DNA of 64,000 nucleotides from Ceriagrion tenellum (Eukaryota; Arthropoda; Insecta; Odonata; Coenagrionidae): positions 60,731,136 through 60,795,135 of the forward strand of contig OY720632.1 of NCBI GenBank assembly GCA_963169105.1, given 5' to 3'. Of this stretch, positions 24,468 to 35,128 are shown piece after piece (position 1 is the first letter of the stretch; each line of letters starts with the position of its first letter). The notes under the pieces were generated by a model, which had not been told where the DNA came from, did not search any database, and worked only from the letters and a program-made list of their open reading frames with translations. The position numbers were made by a program, and so were the translations under genes.

Positions 24468-27400
24468 ATGGTTCATTTGAAGATGATATTAATTCTCTTC
24501 CTCATCGTCCATGGAGCAGCCTCCTCGTCAGTCACAGAAAACAGCTGTGCGGCTTATTCATCCTCAAGTCGACAGGTGAACTTACAGATTAACAGTAAGA
24601 GGGACCAAGATGGAGAATGGCTGACAACATTCAAAGCTTTGAAATCAGATGGTAGTACAGACAATTTCGTGATGGACGTGACGCAGACCGTTTACGACTC
24701 TGCCGGAGGCCAAGCTGTTCAGATTAAAGGAGTACTCCATGGTGAGCTCTTAAAATTGTAGATTAGGTGTTCGTAATTTTGCCACAAATTTTTTATTCGT
24801 TATCCTTCTCGAACATGTATTGGTGCAATTTCTAAACATGATGAGCTGTGATGATAATTTGTCCATTCAAGTTGTGATTGACAGCACATCGCCGAGCAAG
24901 GCACTCCTACGCCTACAACAATGTTTTTATTCGATTTTTACAAATGATTCAATGCCAAATACTAAATGCAAAATAATTACTAAACGTTACGCTAATTTTT
25001 ATCAATTATTTTACATAAAAGAAGGAAATTCTTTGCTTACCCATTTTTTATTATCAGCACGATAATTTGTTTAGAAAATAGGGGAATAGGGGCATTAAAT
25101 ATTCGGATTTTAGTAAATAGCGATTACGAGCAATCCGCTGGACTCGTCGGACATAAGAACCTCGGGCCTAACAGTATTTTCCAAGTTGTTGAACATAATT
25201 TCAGTATTTTATTTACATGTATAATTTCAGATACCAATGCTTTTATTATACTGCAGACGAGGTTGGATTTAAGAAAAAATTATTCACTTCACTGCCTGCT
25301 ATTCGCGAAAAATATCAATGAGTTTTTTTTTTAATTGGCCCAGTTTATTAGTTAAGTACATAGGAATAATTCTGACACAGAATGTAAAAATGCGCATATA
25401 TTGAAAGATGTTAATCGAAATTTTATATTTGTTGGTTATTTTTGCTTATTCTTTATTGACAGTAAAATCAATTGTATTTTAAAAGTTTCAAATAGGAAGT
25501 AAGGAAGGATGATATAAATTAAGAAGACTAACTCTGTTGTTGATGTAGATCGTCGAAGATAAAAGGTCAAATTGAAGAGCTATTTTCTACTGCAATCAGA
25601 TTAAACTCCATCCAACTCGCCCCATTATTCTCTAGTCCTGCTTTGTGGGGAAGTTTCAGATTTTTTTAAAGCTAATAGAATGTCGATTAAAACTTCTCAT
25701 AACTCTGATTTTTGAACAATCACTCTCAGTAAGTCAATACACTATAACCCATTCAAAGTTTTTCTACAAAGTACCTTACGATGTTTATCTAAAACGATCA
25801 AAAGGCAAGACTTATCGCGCACACATGGTCGTTGGTGGCCAGTCTTAGAAGCGGTAGAGAACGGCAGCTGAGTAATATTTTCTCACTTTTTAGGAAGCCC
25901 GAGTTTCCGAAAATTCACAAAGACGTACATATTTCGATGGCCATTAACACCTGATTTACATTAACGAGTGTATATAACGTCCACCTTTCAAAAAATAACG
26001 CATCAAGTATTGATGGAAATCGTCTGTCCCTGGTCAAAAATGCTGTGTAACAAAGGCGAGGAACATCACTCCGTCACTATTCCATTCCGTTCTATTAAAA
26101 GCGATCGTGCCAATTTTATCATTATAATAGTTCTGAATTCATGGATTTTCCCCTCATTTATATGCCACTTTTGTGGAATTAAAATTGATTATATGTAGTT
26201 AAAAATGGCACTAAAGTAGTTTGAATTATGTTTTCACCACAATAGATATTAGAAATAATTTTTTAATTGTCTCCGATTCTGTCATTTCAAATCGCGCAAT
26301 CTGTTGTTGTAATTGTTAATGCCAAAGCAAGAGTGTAACGCCACGATACTTTAGACTGAATTATATATTGTTAAACATTTCAGGCAACACGAAAACAAAC
26401 AGTTCTTACAACACCATCACTTTCCATCCAAAATGTGGAACCAATGCGGCAATCAGCAATGACGGTAAATCAGTGAGTAAAATAAAGTAAGTGTGTGCAT
26501 TAAGTCAATGAGACTTAACTTAATAGAATTTATTTTCTTGATTCGATAATATTAAACTTTTGTTAGTAAGATATGATACATATAATGATTAACTGCCGTT
26601 GAAGAGGTTTTGTTTATCCTAGAATCATCGTTTTAAAGATCATAACTAATTTTTTTCAGCGACAATGTACCTTTGAATGGAGTGGTCCTAACCAACAGAC
26701 CTCTCAGACGAAACGAAATATTTGAAGTTCGCCTGGACAGGAAACTAACCTTATATCAACACTCTTTGGGCATTGGAATAACATCATACACGCCGCAGGA
26801 TATCCCATTGCCCGATCATATGTGGCATTTAAAGTATGTTCTAGTTTTTATATTTTCCAACCTAATTATTAGTTCAACGCATTTCCTATTCGTCTAGGTA
26901 TAAGAAAAGGTTGCACTAGTTGTAGCTTAAAACTGGCAATCCATGCATGAGAGATTTGTCCAGAGCAGCTCAACATTTTGGAGATAATTTTTCTAGTGAT
27001 TAAGTATTGAGCTGCGCTATCTCCCTTGATGTACCCTCCATTATGGCCGTCAAGGTAAAAGACAAGGCCGACCTAGTGGTAGCTCAATTATTTGCTGCCC
27101 ATGCATGAGAGATTTTTCACGAGCAGCTTAAAAATATGGAAATCGTTTTTCTAGTGATTGAGGATTTGGCTGCGCTATCGCCCTTGATGTACCCTCCATT
27201 ATGGCCACGTTTAGCCACCTCAACGGAAACAATTATTTCTTGATTGCCATGTGAATTTTAAAAAAATCACACCTCTTCACTTCTATTTCATTACGGTGCG
27301 TTAATCTATTGTCTTCTAAGGATTGATCTCGCCAAAAATATTTCACTCTTTATGGATGAATATAAAGCATTATTTTTTTCGGAAATATGGGCTATAAACA

Positions 27401-30400
27401 TGGAAAATGTAGGAGAAAATTTCCTTAAATTTAGGGACTCCATAAATATGGGTGAAATTATGGAAAATATAACTGTTGATTTTTATTTATAGAAAGATCT
27501 AAGTTTTTGCTGTAAAAATTCTATAATTAAACAAAAATCTATGAGTAGGAATTTTGTACTGTTCGTGAGAAACAATTCAAATGCATATCTGTCAGTGATA
27601 CCTCTATGAAGACCGATTGATTCGTTTTATTCCAATGTTTTTCAGTAGTGTCGTCGTATTTTAGAAATTTTCTCTCATATTTGAATAATGAACACCAAAA
27701 TTAATGATTCGTTTTGTGAGACGCTCAAAGTTGGGAAATAAGTCGTAGAAAAGATGACGCGCAAACGTTTATAAAATTTACCTTAATTACCAGACATTGG
27801 AGCTTTCCCAATTCCTAATTTTGCTTCAGATTAGTATTGGATTCATGAAATACTCCAGTAATAGTTGTTTTACTTCCATTGGACTGATCCTCTTTTGAGG
27901 TAGTATTCCAAGCAGTTCAACAAAGTTCTAGAAAAGCAATGTGTAATAAGCGCTTATTTAGAAAACTTTATCACGTGTATACCTGTAGCAGAGAATAGTT
28001 TGAACCACAGAAGAGAACCTAAAACTCAAATTATGCTGACTTTATGTTAATTTCCTTTATGAGATACTTGCTGAATTTGCTATTGAGTGCGAGAGACAGG
28101 AAAGGAAATTAAGTTGAAAAAATATGTTCTTTTCGAATATAATAATATACAAACAAAAACTCCTATTCTAATCCAACTGCAATATCATCAAATAGAAGCT
28201 GAACATAATATCTGATAGTTTTTCATGTATCTATAAGTAAGTAACCCACCATAATTCTGTGTAATTTTATTTTTCAGATCTGGAAACTGGATGTATTATC
28301 ATGGCACGAGTCACAAGGATAACAAAGTTTTGAATGCTAATTATGGAAGAGATATATGTACCTTGACGGTATGCTACAAAAATATATTTCAATGGCCTAA
28401 TTTAAACGATAAGAATTTCCAGACTATCTGTCAAATTATTTATGGCATAGACTAAGTAGATGAGTAAATACACCACTACCATCTTGATTCAATGTAACTA
28501 AGTACAGGATTCTACTTTTCACTTACGAAGAATGGAGAACTTGCAGATTTTTTGAAATAAATAGAGGTAATAGAGGATGATGAATCTTGCCCAACACAAA
28601 AAACCCGAGGCGTGAGTAACGCTTAGTTTCCGATACATAAATTCTCAAAATTGTTGAAATGTCAACGGCGCCAAAAACGGGCGAAAAGGGGGGCGTGGTC
28701 AGATCGGGCAGGTCTGACGTCATACCTGTAGTTCAGAGGCCGCAGCGGTGGCAGGCCCGGCGATGTCTCGGCGACACCGGTCGGCGTCACCGGGGACTAA
28801 GGGCAGGAGCGCTACGCCTATTACGGTGGACTATTCAATGGATTCAAGCACGCATACAGGCTACGCTGCTATCAACGATGGAAATTCCGCTTCCAAAGTA
28901 ACGGAACCTAAGCGAAGTTTAACCATATACATTAATTTAAAGTCGCATGTCATCGGCATTGTCAGAAATGCTTCCACTGTAGAGACTGGTTTAGGCTGCT
29001 AACGACACAACTTTTTTTGAAACCGGAGAGAAACGTGGGAAAGTGTAAGATTTTCTTTCCCATAAGCATGGGTTTGCGATAAAATTGCAACTCTAGGATT
29101 TCTTACCACTATTTTACCCGTCATTGCATTTATTTTTGTAACGTTTTGAGGAACCGAAACGGGGATCTCGGGAGAGAGAAAGTTAATACATTCCAGTTCA
29201 TTACAAATGTAGGGCATGATAACACAGTATTTTCTTTACCTTATTTGATATTACCGTATCGCAACTCAAGGGATTTATTCTTAAGTTCACGGCGTAATGC
29301 GGCATGATTTCAAATGATATCATATAGGCATGTTAAGTAAAATATGACACCACAATAAGCGCATTTAATAAAGTTATCACCAGATGTTTTGCATCTGCGC
29401 GAACGCTGTTCGCGTTGGTAACATAATTTACAACCATTTTTGTATGTTGTCGAACATTAAGGTTTTCCGGGTTTTCACCCGCGTTGGTTGATTGTGCAAG
29501 GAAAACAATCCATGATCCTTCGATCCACGTTTTGCTTACATTAAATACGCCGTTTTAAATGAACCTCTTCACAATCCTCTGCTTTTACATACCCTGTAAT
29601 TAACTCTCTCACGTCAGATAATTCTTCACAGTGATCGAAAAGTTGATTAACAAATATCAGCATTCGAGTATAATTTCTCGGAAATTCAAAGTGAATACGT
29701 CGCTTTACGATAAAAATTACATCTTTGGTTATTGTTAAAACTCTTCAAATAGACTCATGACCGATCGGAGCCTCTCTCTCTTTCCTAAAATGTATCCTCG
29801 GATTACAAAAAGTGGCCAAAGACACACCTTCCACCTATTAAGTGTAAATCCAGGCGAACTATAGAACCCCAAAATTTGCTACTAGATATACTCTCTTTGA
29901 AGGGTAAGTTGAAGATCCAAGTAAAAGTTAGAAAGTTAAAAATGATGCTGTGACGGTTGTAACTGTTCGGAATTGGGAATTATACTTTATTTCTGAGCAT
30001 ATTAAACCGAAAAATAAATTACGCAGTATGGTCACGATCCTGTTATATATTGGAAACCTGTGCACCCAATGCCTGAACCCACGCCAAAATGGCAAATAAC
30101 TATGCTACGAGCGTAAAACTGATGTTAATTACGCATGAGCAGATGCGTACACAGTCACCATTAAAACTTGCTCGTATTTACACCCAAATTGCGCCAATGC
30201 ATGAACTCGTGGACGTAAAAAAGCTCCTTTAATGATACGGATAATTTGTCCATGCATCTATATATCAACGTATATACTTGGAAGGAAATGCATCATGTGA
30301 ACATGTCTTAATGCGACGATTTGAAGATGAGCCAAATTCTCCAGTTACCTACAATTTTCTCGCGAGCCCGGGTCTATGGGAGAAAAAGCAGCGATCCTTT

Positions 30401-31711
30401 TTCTACATCTATCCCCAGTCGCAAAAAAATTAAATCTTTGGCGTCACCTCACCTCACCGTAGGTCTCGCGATGTATCCTTGTCAGTCTCTTTGTTGATCA
30501 CAAGGCTAGACTCACACTTTTTCGCCGTTACTTTATGTTCCGGGAATATTTCTCGCTTCACTGTGCATACATTTTTCAATATTTGCTATCGAACGCGTCC
30601 CATTGAACTATCGATGCCATACTTCCTCATGGAACTGCAATAAAATTTTACAATCGAACTTTTCGAAAATATCACATTTCTAAAAATGTCGAAATACTGC
30701 AATAGAAATTTTAAACAATTAATATATTAATTTATCGGGAAAATCACAGTAAATAATTAACCAAGTGATTTAACAGTTTGTATTTCCGACTGTCTACATG
30801 TCGCATCTTATTATAAGTACTCCATCATCACTAAAACGTCGACTTTATTGGCAGATTATCTGAGTCGGCACAAACTTCCATGCAGATGAAACACTAATAA
30901 AACGTTTAAGTATTGCACACCAAAATACATATATACTTTCCGAAACTCAGAAGCAATATTTCAACGAAATATCACGAGGCTAAAGATGAATGAACGGTAA
31001 GTGAACGGTGATACTCGCCGAACTATTCGCCGGTATCGCGTATGTCTCGTACGGTAGACGGCAGGTGTGATGTCACGCGTATAACTTCCAAAATGGCGCG
31101 CAAAAAGCAGCGTTTGAAACGACATAATCTTTTCCATTGACTGTAGTTCAATAAATATGGGTCTCTCAGATGAAAGGAAAGAATATGTAGCAAATATTTT
31201 TGGTTATCTATATGATGCATCAGTTAAAACAGCTATAAAAAAACCTTGCAAGTTCTACATTATTATCGTTGTTAACTATTAAAAAAATAACATTAATTTA
31301 TTATTTACATCAATCAAAATTAAGATAACATTCGAAATATAATATATGCAATAGTCCTTAAAAATTTGTATTCTTCAATTTGCAAAAGCAGTTGAAAGAT
31401 AATTAATTACAATTTAATAATGAGTGGAATTATCAAAAGTGATATATGAATGCCCCTGGAGACCTCATTGATACTCATTTTAGGCAAAATGTCCGCATAT
31501 ATTATTGTTTTAATCATGATTTATCATAACTAACTATTTTCAGATTGGAGACCGCGTTGGTGTGATGGTTAATAACTTCGGAGTGTTACATTATTTTGCC
31601 AACGGTGTCGATCAGGGTCCAGCCGCATCAAATATCCCAGCAATGGTTTATGGAGCTGTGGAGCTGTACTACAATTCAGCCAAAGTGTCAATTGTTGATC
31701 CACCATCATAA
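24468..31711 (+). CDS. Secreted NHR-domain protein, copy 4 (intact, 269 aa)
   Basis: Exons 24468-24741, 26384-26486, 26660-26833, 28278-28368 and 31544-31711, all with GT-AG borders. The first ATG gives MVHLKMILILFLIVHGAASS; a second in-frame ATG at 24483 equals the start of copies 3, 5 and 7. The NHR is complete: FHPKCG, LTNRPLRRNEIFEVRLD, SGNWMYYHGTSHKDN, GDRVGVMVNNFGVLH. Two departures from the family stand out: the second N-terminal cysteine is Ser (VYDSAGG, where the others have YDC), so a proposed Cys-Cys bridge could not form, and VNGVDQG is ANGVDQG. All frames are open. Either it has begun to diverge in function or it is in early decay. Block duplication makes it the closest sister of copy 3. 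Confidence 0.85.
28534..31260. mobile_element. ~2.7-kb insertion in intron 4 of copy 4 (same insertion as copy 3)
   Basis: It has the same left end, AGAACTTGCAGATTTTTTGA, and a right end that reads AGAACTTGCAAGGTTTTTTT in reverse, a better inverted match than in copy 3. It sits at the same intron site, so the insertion predates the block duplication. About 290 bp at 29590-29884 are absent from the copy 3 version. Open frames near 28659-29002 agree in both copies but look like no known protein. Confidence 0.6.
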
Positions 31712-31784
31712 TCTCACGAAAAGATTTGCCATTCCTGCAGCCTAATGAATTTATTGTATTTATATACATAACCTGTTGAATGGA

Positions 31785-31790
31785 AATAAA
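31785..31790 (+). terminator. Polyadenylation signal AATAAA, copy 4
   Basis: Conserved GGAAATAAATTGACACA context, 74 nt after the stop. Confidence 0.7.
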
Positions 31791-31859
31791 TTGACACATA
31801 TGATAAATATATGTTTTTGATATTATTTCCTATATTCTTCCTGTTTTATACTTTTACAT

Positions 31860-33620
31860 TTTGAAAAAATATCTTTTTTTATTGATTCTTCGAGCTGTAG
31901 GAATTGTGTACCTACTATCTCATTCAAAATTCAGTCCATGCTGTGTTTTCGAAGGTTTACTTTACCTCCTGCAGTTGAGATTCGCCTATTTTATGCGCGT
32001 TTGATTACTTCTGGGGCCCGAATATACTGCCAAAAATAGCACAAAACTTTACTCGTACTTTCTACTCACTAACATACCCTAAATTTACCTTTACCCTTGA
32101 TAAGTAGGAGCTAATAAGGCCCACCACCCCGACGCCAATTGAATTCGTCGGTTTTAGACCCCATGAATCGTTTTCTGCATTGTGCTTGGACTTTCTATCG
32201 GTGTTTTCCTCCATCAAGAAGATGGCTAGATTTTCCCAGTGTCGATTTTTGACATTATTTATTGTGGTAAGGAGCATTTCAGCCCAGTGCCCGGCATGGT
32301 TTGCGTGTGATAAAACTGATAATTTATAAATTTGAGGACAAAATCCACCGCTGAAAAATCAGCTCGGAATATTTTCCCAGAAGTGGGAGACAAAAGATGA
32401 TCTAAAAAGATTGGATTTTTGATTCCGCACAAAATAAAAATATTTAAGATGGATTTTAAGTTTATATCTCGGAAAGAGCCGAACAATTCCATGAAGACCA
32501 GGAATGATTCGGGTTAAAGTTGGGGAGCGGGTCATAAAACGTATCTCGGGGAGGGTGTATGCTAACACTTATTTTTAGATGCAAGCCACTGTGCCTCCAT
32601 TTGCTTCTTGCACTGCTTGTACACGCCACGAGGGAGATTGTACGGAAATAATAAATGTGACTGCAGGAACTGGAATATTCTGGAAGATTAGTCGATTTAC
32701 CCTTAAATCTCTCGAGGATGAAACCGTTGAGTATGGGTGATGATTATCGATCGAAATAGACATATTTTGGCAAAGGATTTAAGGTGTACTACTCCTTGTC
32801 AGCATCAACTTTGATTGGTCCCTGGGAAGTCGATAATAGATGTTTATGGAAAGAGTAAATTTTGGAAGGAATGTATAATGGTAACTGTCAACGTTGTCAG
32901 ATGGATTATTTACCCAGAACGCCACGGGACTTAATGCGAACTTAGCAAATGGAAAAATGCGTGATATTAGGGATTTAAAGTAATTACATAAGCGCAGTCA
33001 ATGAGGTTTTTATATGAGTATTAGCGGAAATTGAAGGTAAATGAGAAATTTTCAGAGCTGCGGAAGAGATATATTATCGATGCGGAAAGAATTTTTTATG
33101 ATAATGGTATTACAGGGAATACATAAAGGGAGGATTTTGCTAGAATAGGAGCATTCACATTGAAAAAATTAATATATTTTAGAGATTGAATAGCTATGTC
33201 ATCCAGAAACGGATAGATCTAAATCTAGAGCATAGCTTTGTAATGGATTTTAAAAAATTGTGTCTCAATAGGATTTTTGCTGGCTTGAAGTAGGATTGAG
33301 AGAAAAATTGAGGATAATTTTCATGGAAATAAGAAGAAGACGAATTACATATAAATTCGGGTTAGCTTAAGGTGCCAGAGAAAACTATATATGAATCACA
33401 GAATGAAAAGGGAAAGTTACAGTAAAAATGTGTATTGCGGGAATACACGAGGAGATAATAAATGTGCAACTACATACTTATTATTTAGTAAAATTTAAGA
33501 GCCAAATATTTTATGACAAACGCATTGTCTCAGGGCATTCTTGATTTTATGAACAATTATTTATCGGAACGAATAAAATGAACCCAAGTACCGGAAATTT
33601 TGGAAATCCTCAATCCTACA
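31860..33620 (+). repeat. Shared 3'-flank block after copy 4
   Basis: Closest to 18720-20510, as expected from the block duplication. No conserved gene is seen in it. Confidence 0.65.
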
Positions 33621-33639
33621 GTATATTAAGATATTTTGT

Positions 33640-34470
33640 TTACTCCACCCACAGATTTAAGGAATCCGATTGATAGGAGATAAAGTGAAAACGAGTGGAT
33701 TGATATTTTAGGAATAAACTATTTAAGGATGAGCTCAAATTTATGCACCTTATTTCATTTGGATGAAATTATCCATTGTTCATTTACCCCCTTAATTTTC
33801 CGAGCTGTAAGCCGACGATAGCGATGGACTGGCAATGCGTGTCAGAAGTGGTTTTGAGTATTTTTTAGGAAAGGTTCTTCTTGCTCGTTTATATCCTTGA
33901 GATAGACACTTCAAGGAGCTCTTCGAGAAAAATCCATTTGTTTAAGACGCACTGGGATGATTCGTGACATAATCTGCGGCAGAAGAAACTAAATGTGCCT
34001 CTTTACTCTACGGTTCAACGATATTCGATTTTAGATATTCAAATTTTCCGGTCTCGGTTGTCCCTATATTGTCGATATTCGTGACCCATATTATTGATGT
34101 GTATGGTCGACACCCAAACACGTAATCGGAATGTCCATGTGGAGAGAATTCGTTTCTGTAAAAAATTACAGTTGATTTGCATCAAAACTTTCGTTCATGC
34201 ATTCTCATCCAACTCTAAAGAAACTCCTCCTTTAGAGCGCAAATTTACTATTTTATAAATTTACGATTAACAAAATTACTACCAAGTATTGAAGTTGCTT
34301 TGAAGGTATTGATTCAAAATAGACAGAATGCTATCTATTTGGACTGAAATTCTACCTTAAAAGGCCAGTTCTACACTAATATATTGTAACAATTAATGAT
34401 TGATAAGAAAGAACTGTTTCATTATGGAGTAAATAACTAGATTAATAAAAATATTTACGGTATATTTTCA
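33640..34470. repeat. Dispersed repeat shared with 50220-50940, starting in a LINE relic
   Basis: Matches 50220-50940 in the same orientation: GAGTGGATTGATATTT, AGCTCAAATTTATSCACCTT, the CTAAATGTGCCTCTTTACTC block and TATTATTGATGTGTATGGTC. The first part, with TTTACTCCACCCACAG, also matches the LINE relic near 53650. It lies before copy 5 just as its partner lies before copy 7, so it probably belongs to a duplicated unit boundary. Confidence 0.6.
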
Positions 34471-34561
34471 ATGGAAATCGCGGTAAGTGCGCACTTACAT
34501 TTTTTTTAATAGAGCAAAGCGACTACCAAATCTATAACTGAAATAACTTGAGGATGACATG

Positions 34562-34715
34562 GACTTGATGATGAATAAGAGAACAGCTGTTTTCTGTGAC
34601 TGATGAGGAGGCTGCTCCATGGACGATTACGAAGGGAAGTATCAGCATCTTGAAATGAACCGTTTCACCGTCTATGTCAGTTGTGCACAAAATATTCGAC
34701 GCGAAATTCTATTTT
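34562..34715 (-). pseudogene. Inverted exon 1 relic of the NHR-domain gene
   Basis: Read on the minus strand this is the leader (GAATATTTTGTGCACAACTG), then an ATG followed by a family signal peptide with IVHGAASSSVTENSC-like residues. It then becomes garbled and stops matching after about 30 codons. It lies head-to-head with copy 5, whose exon 1 starts at 35129. It has no donor site or TATA box of its own in the expected place. Confidence 0.85.
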
Positions 34716-35048
34716 TCAATGGTTGAAAAACAACGAAATGTATGAATATATATGATGTTTTAAAGCAATAAATAGGCATAATATGAATGTTCACTCAAAA
34801 AGGAATTCTTAAATATGATAATAAGTTAGAAAAGTACATAATCACGAATTCGACACAAGGATAAAAAACCGTGACGCACAATGGAAATCTTCGTCAGAAT
34901 TCCTCTTTACATTCACTTTCAAGGTTCAAGTAATTCAATGCCGTCACGAATTTCGTCGACCTCGATCCAGATCTAAAGTTTTGCCGTCTCGAATTGAAAA
35001 ACAAATCAAAGGACAATTTTAGCGGCAATGATAAGTTGAAAATGGAAG

Positions 35049-35056
35049 TATAAAAG
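35049..35056 (+). promoter_or_regulatory. TATA box of copy 5
   Basis: TATAAAAG followed by CCTGAAAATTAGATTTTCAC, 73 nt before the first ATG. Upstream it is preceded by the shared AATCAAAGGACAATTTTAGC block. Confidence 0.75.
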
Positions 35057-35128
35057 CCTGAAAATTAGATTTTCACATCGAATATTTTGTGCACCACTGA
35101 CATAGACAGTGGAACGGTTCATTTCAAG

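Larger units (their letters stand above)
22520..33620 (+). repeat. Segmental duplication, block B
   Basis: Direct repeat of block A (9492-20510). It carries intact copy 4 with the same intron insertion. Differences from A include about 290 extra bp at 29590-29884, one instead of two 67-bp units near 30200, an undeleted stretch in the LINE fragment near 23070-23150, and many single-base changes. It ends where LINE-like sequence begins at about 33640. Confidence 0.85.
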
